From Rhizobium sp. (GTDB lineage: Bacteria; Pseudomonadota; Alphaproteobacteria; Rhizobiales; Rhizobiaceae): a stretch of DNA of 64,000 nucleotides. The notes beneath the pieces are model-generated. The model had not been told where the DNA came from and searched no databases. It saw only the letters and a list, made by a program, of their open reading frames with translations. The stretch spans positions 62,001-126,000 of the forward strand of contig JAHHDR010000002.1 in NCBI GenBank assembly GCA_019739215.1, in the 5' to 3' direction. Of the stretch, positions 18,766-28,893 are shown one piece after another. Positions within the stretch are counted from its first letter, which is position 1. Each line of letters begins with the position of its first letter. Position numbers and translations under genes: made by a program.

Positions 18766-18905
18766 CCCGGGAACTCCCCGCCGCCATCAACGGCAACGCC
18801 GGCACATTAGGTACGGGGGCTTAACAATCGCTAAAGCGGAGGATGGAGCGGCTTTCCAGGCCAGGCGGATGTGATAATGGACAGGTCCGACTTCGGGGAT
18901 GGGCA

Positions 18906-19259
18906 ATGGCAGCTGATATCTACGGCATAAAGAACTGCGACACGATGAAGAAGGCCTTCGACTGGCTGAAGGCAAACGACGTCGCCTACGAGTTTCACGA
19001 CTATCGGGTCGAGGGTATCGATGCGGAAACGGTCCGCGGCTGGTGCCGGGCCGTCGGTTGGGAAAAGGTCCTCAACAAGGCCAGCACGACCTTCCGGGAA
19101 CTCCCCGAATCCGACAAGGTCGGACTGGATGAAGACAAGGCGGTGGCGCTGATGAGCCGCGAACCGACCATGATCAAGCGCCCGGTCCTCGTGCTTGGCG
19201 ATACGGTGACGAACGGCTTCAAGCCCGAAGTCTATGCCAGGCTCTTCAAGAAGGACTAA
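18906..19259 (+). CDS. ArsC/Spx-family reductase-like protein (YffB type)
   Basis: 117-residue thioredoxin-fold protein of the ArsC family. The single N-terminal cysteine motif GIKNCDTMKKA (Cys11) and the ending TMIKRPVLV...GFKPEVY match the YffB/Spx-like branch, usually of unknown role, and differ from true arsenate reductases that keep a defined Arg triad. It is 8 bases upstream of the ybaK-like gene on the same strand, so the two are probably co-transcribed. Start at 18906 gives the standard family length. Confidence 0.88.
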   Translation: MAADIYGIKNCDTMKKAFDWLKANDVAYEFHDYRVEGIDAETVRGWCRAVGWEKVLNKASTTFRELPESDKVGLDEDKAVALMSREPTMIKRPVLVLGDTVTNGFKPEVYARLFKKD

Positions 19260-19267
19260 ACTGCCCC

Positions 19268-19741
19268 ATGTCCCGGTCCACCCGTGCCACCATGGCGCTT
19301 GCCGCCGCCGGCATATCCTTCGAGGTCGTTGCCTATGACTATGATCCGGATGCCGATCGCATCGGACTGCAGGCTGCCGAGTCGCTCGGCGTGTCGCCTG
19401 CGATCGTGCTGAAGACCCTGATGGCCGAGGTCGACGGCAAGCCGGTCTGCGCGGTTGTGCCGTCGGACAGGGAAGTGAGCATGAAGAAGCTTGCCGCCGC
19501 CTTCTCGGGAAAGTCGGCCAGCATGATGAAGCCGCCGATGGCGGAGAAGGTCACGGGCTATGTCGTCGGGGGCATCTCGCCCTTCGGACAGAAGAAATCG
19601 GTCCCGACCGTGGTCGAGATCGCTGCCATGGCGCATGACCGGGTCTATATCAATGCCGGGCAGCGGGGCCTGCAGGTGCTGCTCGCACCGGCCGATGCGG
19701 CGGCCGCGGCGAAGGCAATCACCGCGGCAATCCTTGCTTGA
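19268..19741 (+). CDS. ybaK: Cys-tRNA(Pro)/Cys-tRNA deacylase YbaK
   Basis: 157-residue single-domain editing enzyme of the YbaK/ProX superfamily that hydrolyses mischarged Cys-tRNA(Pro) and so protects against proline-to-cysteine errors. Landmarks: YDYDPD near residue 23, LGVSPAIVLKTLMA with the catalytic-region Lys, VVPSDREVSMKKLA, and GGISPFGQKK. It is convergent with grpE (4-base gap) and follows the ArsC-like gene. Confidence 0.92.
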   Translation: MSRSTRATMALAAAGISFEVVAYDYDPDADRIGLQAAESLGVSPAIVLKTLMAEVDGKPVCAVVPSDREVSMKKLAAAFSGKSASMMKPPMAEKVTGYVVGGISPFGQKKSVPTVVEIAAMAHDRVYINAGQRGLQVLLAPADAAAAAKAITAAILA

Positions 19742-19745
19742 GGCG

Positions 19746-20366
19746 TTAGCTCGCGGCGTCCGCGGTGCCGGGCGCATCCGTCTTGGGGCCGCCCTTGGAG
19801 ACGCCCACCATCGCCGGGCGCAGCACCCGGTCGCCGATCACGTAGCCGTCCTGCACGACCTGGATGACGGTGTTGTTCGGGATGTCGGGATTGGGGACTT
19901 CGAACATGGCCTGGTGGAAGTTCGGATCGAACTTCTGGCCCGCCGGCTCAAGCTTCTTGACGCCATGGCGCTCGAGTGCCGAGAGCATGGAACGCTCCGT
20001 CATCTCGACGCCCTCGACCAGCGCCACCAGGCCCGCCTCGGCTGCCGCCCGCGCCTCGGCAGGGACCGCGTCGAGCGCGCGACGCAGGTTGTCCGATACC
20101 GAAAGCATGTCACGCGCGAAGCCGGCTGCGGCGTAGGTCTTGGCATCCTTGATCTCGCGCTCCGTCCGCCGGCGGAGATTGTCCATTTCCGCCGCCAGCC
20201 TGAGATATTTGTCCTTGAGATCGGCATGTTCGATCTTGAGGATCTCGAGAGGGTCAAACGCGGCTTCCGCATCGGGGGCGTCAGCCGGCATTTCGACGGT
20301 CGCCTGTTCGGCTGCCGCAGCGTGCTTCGCTTCCGTCTCGTAAGCGTTCTTGTTGTCGTCCGTCAT
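19746..20366 (-). CDS. grpE: Nucleotide exchange factor for DnaK
   Basis: 206-residue co-chaperone that releases ADP from DnaK. A charged, Ala-rich N-terminus precedes the long coiled-coil helix (about residues 42-90, with [19 protein letters not shown]) and the C-terminal beta domain ([16 protein letters not shown], then [20 protein letters not shown]). Start at 20366 (MTDDNKN) has GGAG 8-11 bases before it; a longer reading to 20435 is not supported. It sits downstream of hrcA on the same strand with a 128-base gap that holds a candidate heat-shock promoter. Confidence 0.95.
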   Translation of the reverse strand: MTDDNKNAYETEAKHAAAAEQATVEMPADAPDAEAAFDPLEILKIEHADLKDKYLRLAAEMDNLRRRTEREIKDAKTYAAAGFARDMLSVSDNLRRALDAVPAEARAAAEAGLVALVEGVEMTERSMLSALERHGVKKLEPAGQKFDPNFHQAMFEVPNPDIPNNTVIQVVQDGYVIGDRVLRPAMVGVSKGGPKTDAPGTADAAS

Positions 20367-20407
20367 CACGGTCTCCGCAACTCCAAATATCCAGGGATTT
20401 GGTGCGG

Positions 20408-20436
20408 ATATCGAGGTTTGCAGCGAAAAAATCAAG
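20408..20436 (-). promoter_or_regulatory. Candidate RpoH (sigma-32) promoter of grpE
   Basis: On the minus strand, CTTGAT (20436-20431) is followed after 18 bases by GATAT (20412-20408), 42 bases before the grpE start. Alphaproteobacterial RpoH promoters favour a CTTGA-type -35 and a -10 of the C-(C/T)-ATAT kind, and grpE is a standard RpoH target. The match is moderate, so this is tentative. Confidence 0.35.
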
Positions 20437-20494
20437 GCTTGTCGCGAAGAATAGCACCCTGGACCGATATCGGGCGGGTGGCGGAGGCCAGAAG

Positions 20495-21562
20495 TCAGCC
20501 CGAGATCCGGGACATGAGTTGCGCGGTATAGTCGACCATCGGCACGACGCGGGAATAATTGAGCCTTGTCGGTCCGATCACGCCGACGGCGCCGATGATG
20601 CGGTTCTCGCCGTTTCGGTAGGGCGCGACGATGAGCGAGGAGCCCGACATGGAGAACAGCGTGTTCTCCGAACCGATGAAGATCCTCACGCCCTGGCCGC
20701 CTTCGGCCAGGCTGAGGATGTCCGAAAGCGATTCCTTCTTTTCCAGGTCATCGAACAGCATGCGAAGCCGCTCGATGTCGTCGGCGCCCTCGACGCCTTC
20801 AAGCAGGTTCGCGCGTCCGCGCACGATGAGCTGAGATGAGCGGCCTTCGCCGGAATCGCCGGACCACATAGCGACGCCGCGTTCGATGAGGTCGCTGGAG
20901 AGCTGATCGAGTTCGGCCCGGATGGTTTCCTTGAGACGGTCTATCCGTGTCCGCGCTTCCGCCAGAGAAAGACCGGAGAGATGGGCATTGAGAAAATTGG
21001 CGGCCGCCGTCAGCTGAGACGAGGTGATGCCCGCCGGCAGCGAGATGATCCGGTTCTCGACCTCGTCGAGGCCGCCGACGAGCACGGCCAGCGCCTTTTC
21101 CGGTGACAGCCGGATGAATTCGACATGCTTTACCAACGTGTCGCTCTTGGCGGTGATTACCAGCCCGGCGCCACGCGAGACGGAGGACAGCATCTGGCTG
21201 GCCTCGTTCAGCGCGCTTTGCACGGGAAGGTCCTGGTTGCCGGGCCTGAGCTGGCGCTCGATGTCGAGGCGCTCTTTCTCCGAAAGGTCTCCGACCTGCA
21301 TGAAGGCGTCGACGAAGAAGCGGAGGCCGAGCTGCGTCGGAAGCCGGCCCGCGGAGGTGTGCGGCGAATAGATCAGGCCGAGTTCCTCCAGATCGCTCAT
21401 CACGTTGCGGACCGAGGCGGGCGACAGCGACATGGGCAGCAGGCGCGACAGCGATCGTGATCCGAGCGGCTCGCCGTTTGCGAGATAGCTGTCGACGATG
21501 CGCCGGAATATCTCGCCTGACCGTTCGTCCAGACCCTTCATGCTCGTTACCCATTCACTCAT
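20495..21562 (-). CDS. hrcA: Heat-inducible transcription repressor HrcA
   Basis: 355-residue repressor that, with GroEL as a folding partner, keeps heat-shock genes off through CIRCE operators. The N-terminal winged helix is evident ([20 protein letters not shown] and [18 protein letters not shown]), followed by [10 protein letters not shown], a universal HrcA motif, and the GAF-like middle domain. I use the ATG at 21562; an ATG at 21541 is the alternative and neither has a strong ribosome site. It is divergent from rph (115-base gap). No CIRCE (TTAGCACTC) element was seen in this window; the usual target, groESL, is elsewhere. Confidence 0.94.
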   Translation of the reverse strand: MSEWVTSMKGLDERSGEIFRRIVDSYLANGEPLGSRSLSRLLPMSLSPASVRNVMSDLEELGLIYSPHTSAGRLPTQLGLRFFVDAFMQVGDLSEKERLDIERQLRPGNQDLPVQSALNEASQMLSSVSRGAGLVITAKSDTLVKHVEFIRLSPEKALAVLVGGLDEVENRIISLPAGITSSQLTAAANFLNAHLSGLSLAEARTRIDRLKETIRAELDQLSSDLIERGVAMWSGDSGEGRSSQLIVRGRANLLEGVEGADDIERLRMLFDDLEKKESLSDILSLAEGGQGVRIFIGSENTLFSMSGSSLIVAPYRNGENRIIGAVGVIGPTRLNYSRVVPMVDYTAQLMSRISG

Positions 21563-21677
21563 AGCGAGGAATATAGGGGTTTGGCCCGCCTTCTCAAAAG
21601 GAAAAATCACGCCTTTTCCTTTGCAAATCCGGCACTGCCCGCTTATGACGCTGTTCAAATCGATCAGGAGTGAAAAG

Positions 21678-22394
21678 ATGCGGCCATCAGGGCGGAAGAC
21701 GGACCAAATGCGCAAGGTGAGCTTCGAGCGGGGCTTCTCCAAGCATGCCGAAGGCTCCTGCCTCGTCCGCTTCGGCGATACGCATGTGCTGTGCACCGCA
21801 AGCGTCGAGGAAAAGCCGCCGGCATGGCTGCGCAACAGCGGCAAGGGCTGGGTGACGGCCGAATATGGCATGTTGCCGCGCTCGACCGGCGATCGCATGC
21901 GTCGCGAGGCCACCCAGGGCAAGCAGGGCGGCCGAACGCAGGAAATCCAGCGGCTGATCGGCCGCTCGCTGCGCGCCGTGGTCAGCCTGGAATCGCTCTC
22001 CGAACGCCAGATCACCGTCGATTGCGACGTCATCCAGGCCGATGGCGGCACACGCACGGCTGCGATCACCGGCGGCTGGATCGCGCTTCACGATTGCCTG
22101 AAGTGGATGGAGAGCCGCAACATGGTCAAGCTCGACAAGGTGCTGAAGAACCATGTCGCCGCCATTTCCTGCGGCATCTTCGCCAACCAGCCGGTGCTGG
22201 ATCTGGACTATCTGGAGGATTCCTCGGCCGAGACCGACGCCAATTTCGTCATGACCGGCACGGGCGGCATCGTCGAGATCCAGGGCACGGCCGAGGGCGC
22301 GCCGTTCAGCGAGGAAGAACTGCTTGTCCTGATGGGCCTTGCCAAGAAGGGCGTTGCGGAACTGGTCGAGATGCAGAAGCAGGCGATCGCCTGA
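21678..22394 (+). CDS. rph: Ribonuclease PH
   Basis: 238-residue phosphorolytic 3'-5' exoribonuclease that trims tRNA precursors. It is the standard length and carries the start [20 protein letters not shown], the [14 protein letters not shown] region, [17 protein letters not shown] and [16 protein letters not shown] with the phosphate/metal-site residues. A good AGGAG site precedes the ATG. First of a run rph-VOC-rdgB-hemW with very short gaps, an arrangement conserved in rhizobia. Confidence 0.97.
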   Translation: MRPSGRKTDQMRKVSFERGFSKHAEGSCLVRFGDTHVLCTASVEEKPPAWLRNSGKGWVTAEYGMLPRSTGDRMRREATQGKQGGRTQEIQRLIGRSLRAVVSLESLSERQITVDCDVIQADGGTRTAAITGGWIALHDCLKWMESRNMVKLDKVLKNHVAAISCGIFANQPVLDLDYLEDSSAETDANFVMTGTGGIVEIQGTAEGAPFSEEELLVLMGLAKKGVAELVEMQKQAIA

Positions 22395-22401
22395 CGCTGC
22401 G

Positions 22402-22818
22402 ATGACCAAGCCACCGGTACAGATCCTCGAGAGCGCTCTCTACGTCGACAATCTCGACGCTGCCGAGGCTTTCTACGGCGGCGTGCTGGGGCTCGAGGAA
22501 ATCGGACGTGGCGGCAACCGCCACCTGTTCTTCCGTTGCGGGCCGGGCGTGCTGCTGATCTTCAGTGCGGACGAGACGGAAGTCCCGTACCGGGAGGGCC
22601 AGTTGCCGGTGCCGCCGCATGGCGCACGTGGGCCAGGCCATCTCTGCTTCCGCGCCGAGGCTGCCGAACTGGACCACTGGCGGTCGCGACTGGAAGCCGC
22701 TGGCGTGGCGATCGAATCGGATATGCAGTGGCCGCAAGGCGGACGCTCGATCTACTTTCGCGACCCATCAGGCAATTCGCTCGAATTCACCGAAGCCCGC
22801 ATTTGGGGCATCGAATAG
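22402..22818 (+). CDS. VOC-family (glyoxalase/bleomycin-resistance fold) protein
   Basis: 138-residue protein with the paired beta-alpha-beta-beta-beta modules of the vicinal-oxygen-chelate superfamily: [34 protein letters not shown] with the second-module His, and the closing [12 protein letters not shown] with its metal-ligand Glu. A metal-dependent enzyme (glyoxalase- or dioxygenase-like) is likely but no substrate can be named. It is wedged between rph (7-base gap) and rdgB (7-base gap), so it is transcribed with them. Confidence 0.88.
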   Translation: MTKPPVQILESALYVDNLDAAEAFYGGVLGLEEIGRGGNRHLFFRCGPGVLLIFSADETEVPYREGQLPVPPHGARGPGHLCFRAEAAELDHWRSRLEAAGVAIESDMQWPQGGRSIYFRDPSGNSLEFTEARIWGIE

Positions 22819-22825
22819 GAAACCC

Positions 22826-23470
22826 ATGCGCAAGCTCGATACCAAGACGATCGTCGTCGCCAGCCACAATGCCGGCAAGATCCGCGAGATCCGGGACCTG
22901 ATCGGCCCGCTCGGCTTCGAGGCGACGTCGGCGGCGGACCTGAAGTTCGCGGAACCGGACGAGACCGGCACGACCTACGAGGAAAACGCCCGCATCAAGG
23001 CGCTGGCCTCGGCGATTGCCTCGGGGCTGCCGGCGCTGTCGGATGATTCCGGCCTCGCTGTCGATGCGCTGGACGGCGCGCCGGGCGTCTACACCGCCAA
23101 CTGGGCCGAACGCGAGGACGGCAGCCGCGACTTCGCCATGGCCATGGAGAAGGTCGAAAAGGCATTGCAGGAAAAGGGCGCCACCGTTCCGGACCAGCGC
23201 ACCGGACGCTTCGTCAGCGTGTTGTGCCTTGCCTGGCCGGATGGACACACCGAGCTTTTTCGCGGCGAGGTCGAAGGCCATATCGTCTGGCCGCCGCGCG
23301 GCAGCCTTGGCTTCGGCTATGATGCCGTCTTCCAGCCGTCCGGCTATGCGGAGACCTTCGGCGAGATGCCGGCAGAGGCCAAACACGGCTGGAAGCCTGG
23401 CGACACGCAGGCGCTGTCCCACCGTGCCAGGGCGTTCAAGCTCTTCGTCGAGACCTGTCTGGAAGGCTGA
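22826..23470 (+). CDS. rdgB: dITP/XTP pyrophosphatase (non-canonical purine NTPase)
   Basis: 214-residue house-cleaning enzyme that hydrolyses dITP, ITP and XTP to monophosphates, keeping deaminated purines out of nucleic acids. Family motifs are complete: [13 protein letters not shown] at the N-terminus, [29 protein letters not shown], and [12 protein letters not shown] with the ending [15 protein letters not shown] precedes the start. Its stop overlaps the hemW start (TGATG). Confidence 0.97.
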   Translation: MRKLDTKTIVVASHNAGKIREIRDLIGPLGFEATSAADLKFAEPDETGTTYEENARIKALASAIASGLPALSDDSGLAVDALDGAPGVYTANWAEREDGSRDFAMAMEKVEKALQEKGATVPDQRTGRFVSVLCLAWPDGHTELFRGEVEGHIVWPPRGSLGFGYDAVFQPSGYAETFGEMPAEAKHGWKPGDTQALSHRARAFKLFVETCLEG

Positions 23471-24648
23471 TGATATCAGACGGTCCCCTGCTCGCGGATA
23501 GCGGCGAACCCGGCTTCGGTGTCTACGTTCACTGGCCGTTCTGCGCGGCCAAGTGCCCCTATTGCGACTTCAACAGCCATGTCCGCCATCAGGCGATCGA
23601 CCAGGACGCCTTCGTTGCCGCCTTCCTGCGGGAGATGACGGCGATGCGGGCGATCTCCGGCAGCCGCACGGTCACGTCGATCTTCATGGGTGGCGGAACA
23701 CCTTCGCTGATGAAGCCCGAGACGGTGGATGCCATCCTCAACGGCATCGCCCGCCACTGGCACGTGCCTGATGGCATCGAGATCACCATGGAGGCCAATC
23801 CGTCCAGCGTCGAGGCGGAGCGCTTCCACGGCTATCGCGCCGCCGGCGTCAACCGCGTCTCGCTCGGCGTACAGGCGCTCAACGACCGGGACCTGAAATT
23901 CCTCGGCCGGCTGCACGACGTCGCCGATGCGCTGAAGGCCGTGAGACTGGCGCGCGACATCTTCCCGCGCATGAGTTTCGACCTGATCTATGCCCGCCCT
24001 GGCCAGACCGGTGCGGACTGGACTCGCGAACTAAAGGAAGCGATCTCCTACGCGGTCGACCATCTCTCGCTCTATCAGTTGACCATCGAGGAGGGGACGG
24101 CGTTCTTCGGCCTGCACAAGGCCGGCAAGTTTGTGATACCCGACCAGGACCAGGCTGCTGAACTCTACGAGATCACGCAGGCCGTGACGTCAGACGCCGG
24201 CATGCCGGCCTACGAAGTGTCCAACCACGCCCAGCCTGGGCGGGAAAGCCGGCACAATCTGACCTACTGGCGCTATGGCGACTATGCCGGGCTCGGACCC
24301 GGCGCCCATGGCCGCCTGAGCGCCAACGGCACGAAATACGCCACAGCCACCCACAAAACGCCGGAGGAATGGCTCAAGCTCGTCGGCGAGCAGGGTCACG
24401 GCATGGTCGATCAAGACGCGCTCGAAACCGAAGAGCAGGCCGACGAGATGCTCTTGATGGGCCTCCGCCTGCGCGAGGGCCTTGACCTCGTTCGCTGGTC
24501 GGCGCTCTCGGGCCGCCAACTCGATATCGACAGGGAAAATTTCCTCATCGACCACGGCTTCATCGAACGGCTGGGAAATGCGCGCCTGCGCTGCACGCCG
24601 CAGGGCATGCTGATCCTCGATGCCGTGGTTGCGGATCTCGCGGCCTGA
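23470..24648 (+). CDS. hemW: Radical SAM haem chaperone HemW
   Basis: 392-residue radical-SAM protein. The cluster motif CxxxCxxC is CAAKCPYC (Cys25, Cys29, Cys32) followed by Asp-Phe; the Phe in place of the fourth Cys of HemN marks the HemW branch, which binds haem and is not a coproporphyrinogen dehydrogenase. Further landmarks: FMGGGTPSLM, EITMEANPSSV, RVSLGVQALND and the C-terminal HemN domain (about 300-390). Overlaps rdgB by one base, giving tight coupling. Confidence 0.95.
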   Translation: MISDGPLLADSGEPGFGVYVHWPFCAAKCPYCDFNSHVRHQAIDQDAFVAAFLREMTAMRAISGSRTVTSIFMGGGTPSLMKPETVDAILNGIARHWHVPDGIEITMEANPSSVEAERFHGYRAAGVNRVSLGVQALNDRDLKFLGRLHDVADALKAVRLARDIFPRMSFDLIYARPGQTGADWTRELKEAISYAVDHLSLYQLTIEEGTAFFGLHKAGKFVIPDQDQAAELYEITQAVTSDAGMPAYEVSNHAQPGRESRHNLTYWRYGDYAGLGPGAHGRLSANGTKYATATHKTPEEWLKLVGEQGHGMVDQDALETEEQADEMLLMGLRLREGLDLVRWSALSGRQLDIDRENFLIDHGFIERLGNARLRCTPQGMLILDAVVADLAA

Positions 24649-24831
24649 TCCGAAAATGCGTTGGCTAAACAGTGTTTTGGCGCAACGCTAGCGATTTGGA
24701 CGAAATTTTGTCAGCATGCTTCGACCCCTCTTGACCGCCGCGCAAGCTTCATCAATAAATCTATACATTAGGTAGCGCCAGGACGACCTGCTCTCCGCGT
24801 TCAGAACCTGATTTCTTATTTTCGGAATATC

Positions 24832-25833
24832 ATGGCGACGATTCATTTCGATGAACCGAGCCCGAGTGTGAAGCGGAACAAGCGGTCCCGTTTCACGGTC
24901 GAGTGGCCCACCCTCCTGCTTGCCATTTTCATTTACTCAGGCTGGCTCGTTCTCACCCTTTACTGGCAATCCGTGCCATCAGTGCTGCTGCTGCTTGCCG
25001 GCGGCTGGCTCGTTGCATGGCACGGCTCGCTGCAGCATGAAGTCCTGCATGGCCACCCGACCCGCTTCCGGCGGGTCAATGACGCGATCGGCTCGCTGCC
25101 GATCGGTCTCTGGCTCCCCTATCCGCTCTACAAGCGCGCGCATCTCAAGCACCACAATGACGAGTGGCTGACGGATCCGATCGAGGATCCGGAATCCTAC
25201 TATCTGACCGGGCCGACCTGGCAGCGACTTGGCGGCTTCGGCCGCTGGCTGACGCGGGCCAACAACACGCTGCCCGGCCGCCTGATCCTCGGTCCCTTCA
25301 TCGCGATGATCGCGCTTTGGAGCCATGAGGCTATGGCGATTGCGCGCGGCGACCTCCGGCATGTGCCGGTGTGGCTGGTGCACTTCGCGGGTGTCGCCGT
25401 GGTGCTGTGGTGGGTGCTGGTGGTCGCGGAGATGCCGCTCTGGCTCTATCTCCTGGCCTTCGTCTATGCCGGCCTTTCCTTCTCGCGGCTGCGCTCCTTC
25501 GCGGAGCACAACTATGCCGACACGAAGGAGGAGCGCACCGCGATCGTCGAGAATACGCCGGCCTTCGGCCTGCTGTTTCTCTACAACAACCTTCACATCG
25601 TCCATCACAACAAGCCGGCCGTTCCCTGGTACAAGATCCCCGGGCTCTATCGGCAGAACCGCGAGGCCTATATCCGGCTGAATGGCGGCCTCGTCTATGA
25701 CGGTTATTGGGAGGTGGCGAAGCGCTACTTCTTCCGGCAGCACCACAATCCGGTCCATCCGCTGCATCCGGAAACGATCGACGGGCACGAGCCCGCGACG
25801 ACGGTGCGGGCGGATCAGGCGACCTTCGGGTAA
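24832..25833 (+). CDS. Membrane fatty acid desaturase
   Basis: 333-residue integral membrane di-iron desaturase. The three histidine boxes are visible: HEVLHGH (near residue 66), HLKHHND (near 105) and NNLHIVHHNKP (near 260). Four hydrophobic segments lie at about 24-65 and 150-220. The family inserts double bonds into lipid acyl chains or related hydrocarbons; the substrate is not clear. The 183-base upstream region contains a TTGACC at 24733-24738 region and an AT-rich TAAATCTATACATTA but no promoter I would assert. The last 19 bases overlap the convergent PhnD-like gene. Confidence 0.9.
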   Translation: MATIHFDEPSPSVKRNKRSRFTVEWPTLLLAIFIYSGWLVLTLYWQSVPSVLLLLAGGWLVAWHGSLQHEVLHGHPTRFRRVNDAIGSLPIGLWLPYPLYKRAHLKHHNDEWLTDPIEDPESYYLTGPTWQRLGGFGRWLTRANNTLPGRLILGPFIAMIALWSHEAMAIARGDLRHVPVWLVHFAGVAVVLWWVLVVAEMPLWLYLLAFVYAGLSFSRLRSFAEHNYADTKEERTAIVENTPAFGLLFLYNNLHIVHHNKPAVPWYKIPGLYRQNREAYIRLNGGLVYDGYWEVAKRYFFRQHHNPVHPLHPETIDGHEPATTVRADQATFG

Positions 25834-26621
25834 CCCATTCGCCGCGCTTCGGCGTCGAAGGCCTCAAGCTCGGCATAGTCGGCATCGGAGAACAGTTCGA
25901 TGCCGGTCAGCCCGAGCGTGTCCAGCGGCTCGGCGTTCTCGGGACCGGCGATCACCGCAGCGAGGCTTTCGCGCATGGCCGCCAGTTCGGCGTCACTGGT
26001 CGCGGCGCGTGTTATGTAGGGCAGTCCCGGACCCATCGGCGTCTCTCCAATGATGCGCATACCGGCCACCGTCTCGGGTGCGTGGCGTTCATGCAGGCCC
26101 CAGGTGATGCTGTCGATGGCGGCGATGTCGGCACGACCTTCGCGGATGGCGGCGATGGACCGCATGTGGCCGCCGGTGACGGTCACGTCGGAAAAGAACC
26201 GTCCGTCGATCGCGTAAGGAGCGACCGCGACCCTGAGCAGGTTCATGCCGGAATTGGACAGCCAGTCATTGATCGCAACGCGCCTGCCGCGGAAATCGGC
26301 AACTGTCCGTGCTGGGTCTTCCGCGCGCGCCACGATGAAGCTCGCCCGGCGCGCACCCTTGCCGCCCGGGTAGCGAAATACGGGGGTTGCGACAAGCCGC
26401 ACGCGGCCCTTCAACTGTTGGACATAGGGATAACCGCATGTCTGGGCGAAGGCGAGGTCGGGCCGCAGCCAATAGCTCTCGTGCCCTTCGCGTCGGTCGA
26501 GCCTGTCGGGCACGTCGAGTCCGCGCGCGCGCATCGCATCCCGAAGGGCGGCCCAGAGCGCATCATTGGCGCTCTGGGCCGCGTCGGGATGATCATACAT
26601 CAGAAGGCTGGCGACCAGCAT
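25815..26621 (-). CDS. PhnD-like phosphate/phosphonate-type periplasmic-binding-fold protein without signal peptide
   Basis: 268-residue protein of the PhnD/transferrin-fold family (type 2 periplasmic binding protein). Visible landmarks: the start LLMYDHPDAAQSANDALW, DLAFAQTCGYPYV, RVAINDWLSNSGMNLLR, and GHMRSIAAIREGRADIAAIDS. Binding proteins of ABC importers carry a signal peptide; this one does not and no permease or ATPase adjoins it, so it may be a cytosolic or enzyme-like relative. It starts 4 bases after the dnaA stop, with GAGTAAGG at the dnaA end as its ribosome site, so it is probably read from dnaA transcripts. Confidence 0.82.
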   Translation of the reverse strand: MLVASLLMYDHPDAAQSANDALWAALRDAMRARGLDVPDRLDRREGHESYWLRPDLAFAQTCGYPYVQQLKGRVRLVATPVFRYPGGKGARRASFIVARAEDPARTVADFRGRRVAINDWLSNSGMNLLRVAVAPYAIDGRFFSDVTVTGGHMRSIAAIREGRADIAAIDSITWGLHERHAPETVAGMRIIGETPMGPGLPYITRAATSDAELAAMRESLAAVIAGPENAEPLDTLGLTGIELFSDADYAELEAFDAEARRMGYPKVA

Positions 26622-26625
26622 GGCC

Positions 26626-28164
26626 TTACTCGGTGATGAGCCGCCTCAGAAGCTCGATCTCATGGCCGAGTTTCTGGTCGGACGAAATCAGGTCCTCGAT
26701 CTTGCGCACGGCATGCAGCACCGTGGTGTGATCGCGTCCGCCGAAACGGCGGCCGATCTCGGGGAACGAGCGCGGCGTCATCGTCTTGGACAGATACATG
26801 GCGATCTGACGCGGCTTGACGATCACCCGCGTACGGCGGTTGGAGACAAGTTCCTGCCGGGACACGTTGTAGTGCCGCGCGACGATGCGCTGGATATCCT
26901 CGATCCGGACCCGCTTGGGCTCTCCGGTACCCACGAGATGGGCGAGCAGCTCGTCCACGCGCTCGAGCGTCAGCGACGGCTCGAAGGACAGGCGGAAGAT
27001 GATCTGGTTGAACGCGCCCTCAAGCTCGCGGCCCGAGGCGGTGATGGATGCCGCAACATGCTCGAGTATCGCTTCGGGGATATGCACATTGGCATCCTCG
27101 GCCTGGGCTTGGGCCAGGCGCAGCTTGAGCATCTCGAGACGCATGGCGTAATCCGGCGCTTCCATCTCGATGTTGACTCCGCCCTGCAGGCGCGAGCGGA
27201 CGCGGGTATCGAGCGATTCCAGTTCCCATGGCGCGCGGTCGGCCGCGACCACGACCTGCTTGGCGCTGTCGAGCAGCATGTTGAGCAGGTGGCAGAACTC
27301 GTTCTGGATCATCTTGCCCTGGAGGAACTGCATGTCGTCGATCACGAGAATGTCGATGTTGCGCAGCGATTCCTTGAGCGTCAGTGCGTCATTGTCGCGG
27401 ATCGCGGTGGCGAAGCGCCACATGAAATATTCGGCGGTGAGATAGACCACGCGCGGATGGCGCGGATTGGAGAGGGCCGCTGCGGCAATCGCCTGCAGCA
27501 GATGCGTCTTGCCGAGGCCGACGCTGGAATGGAGGAACAGCGGGTTGAACCGAACGGCACCCGAGCCGGACTCGGCGATCGTCCGGGCAGCAGCCAGCGC
27601 GACGCGGTTGGACGCGCCCTCGACGAAGCTGTCGAACGTATACCTGCTGTCGAGCGGCGAGCCGAAAAGCGGCGCCTGGGTCGTGGTCTTGGGCGGATCC
27701 TTGTGGGTGCTGGGGGCGAAGAACTGGGTCGTGGACTTCCGGGCCATCGGAGCGACTTGCGGCTCCGGCGCGGCCTGTGTGCCTTCTTCCGCGGTGCCCG
27801 GGCGGGTCGCAGCACGCGCGGCACTGCGCACGAGGATCTCGACTTTGAGGAGGCCGGGTTCATCTTCCTGCAGAAGCGCCGTCATCAGATCGAGATAGCG
27901 GTTGTTGATCCAGGACTTGAGGAAGGTCGTGGGAACGGTGAAGCGCGCCACGCTCTTGGATGCCGAGTGCAGCTTGAGCCGGCCGAACCAGCTCGCATAG
28001 ACCTCGGGTCCCACCTTGGCCTTGAGCTTCGCGCTGAAACGCTCGAACAAGGCCTCGTGCCGCATGCCCGCATCCCCCACGTCATTTTCTGAAATTTTCT
28101 TGATGGACATCGGCGCACTTTCCGCAGGGGAAAATACGCTCTTCTGTGCAATATTCATATGCAT
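26626..28164 (-). CDS. dnaA: Chromosomal replication initiator DnaA
   Basis: 512-residue AAA+ initiator that melts oriC. Domain I (about 35-110), a variable linker, then the AAA+ core: Walker [11 protein letters not shown], Walker [10 protein letters not shown], and sensor regions; domain IV ends with the DnaA-box recognition signature [18 protein letters not shown]. Several ATGs compete (28164, 28158, 28110); 28164 has AAAGGCGG about 8 bases before it. In this order oriC commonly lies near hemE rather than dnaA. The gene is followed closely by the PhnD-like gene and preceded by a 781-base control region. Confidence 0.96.
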   Translation of the reverse strand: MHMNIAQKSVFSPAESAPMSIKKISENDVGDAGMRHEALFERFSAKLKAKVGPEVYASWFGRLKLHSASKSVARFTVPTTFLKSWINNRYLDLMTALLQEDEPGLLKVEILVRSAARAATRPGTAEEGTQAAPEPQVAPMARKSTTQFFAPSTHKDPPKTTTQAPLFGSPLDSRYTFDSFVEGASNRVALAAARTIAESGSGAVRFNPLFLHSSVGLGKTHLLQAIAAAALSNPRHPRVVYLTAEYFMWRFATAIRDNDALTLKESLRNIDILVIDDMQFLQGKMIQNEFCHLLNMLLDSAKQVVVAADRAPWELESLDTRVRSRLQGGVNIEMEAPDYAMRLEMLKLRLAQAQAEDANVHIPEAILEHVAASITASGRELEGAFNQIIFRLSFEPSLTLERVDELLAHLVGTGEPKRVRIEDIQRIVARHYNVSRQELVSNRRTRVIVKPRQIAMYLSKTMTPRSFPEIGRRFGGRDHTTVLHAVRKIEDLISSDQKLGHEIELLRRLITE

Positions 28165-28661
28165 GTCGCCGCCTTTACATGTCGAATTTGACGGGGTTCG
28201 AAACCCCGGCCGTAGGTCTTGGGAAAATCACCTTTCCGCCGCGCTCCATCCCCATGCAGCACTGCGGTCCTCGAAGGGACCTCCCGGGTCGCTCATCTAC
28301 CGTACACAGCCCGGACCCCGCTTAAGGTCCGGACATTTCATCCAGATACTCCTCTACTCCGCATCCCGGCCGGCCCCGTGCGCAAAAAACTCCGTGCTCC
28401 GGGAAACGAATGTTTCTCGGTGCGGTTGCGAATTGTCGCCGGTCAAGGATTGCTCGGAACTGAAATCCGTCTTGCCTGAAGACGGACCATGACCAATCTA
28501 AGCAGGGCCTTTCGGCGCTGGCTTAGGACAGGTCTGCGGCGTCCTCATGGAAGTCATTTAGGCAAGTTCAGGACCTCAAATCAACCGGGATTTTTACCGC
28601 ACGTTAAGAGAAAGCCATTGACATTCCGATGCCGTTTCCGATGGCCGATGGCCCTGAAAAA

Positions 28662-28717
28662 GAATCGCAAGTGAATCAAAGAGTTTCTATTTTTTAGCGC
28701 TCGCTAATGGCCGAATC
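28662..28717. promoter_or_regulatory. Cluster of three GANTC (CcrM-type) methylation sites upstream of dnaA
   Basis: GAATC occurs at 28662-28666, 28673-28677 and 28713-28717, three copies in 56 bases, where roughly one GANTC per 256 bases is expected by chance. CcrM methylates GANTC in Alphaproteobacteria, and methylation of the dnaA promoter couples its transcription to replication in Caulobacter. The sites are seen directly; a regulatory role here is inferred. Confidence 0.5.
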
Positions 28718-28893
28718 CGCCGATAATAAAAAATTCGCTTGACCAACATTTGTGGCAAACTTCCCCTACGTGAGGGCGTCCGATATATGACAACCTCAGG
28801 GAAGTCATTGAAAAATATCAATAAAAACTGTCATACGAAATGCCACAAAAAGCTGTGCAGCAGGCCGACTTCGATCACCGGTTTAGAAACGCC

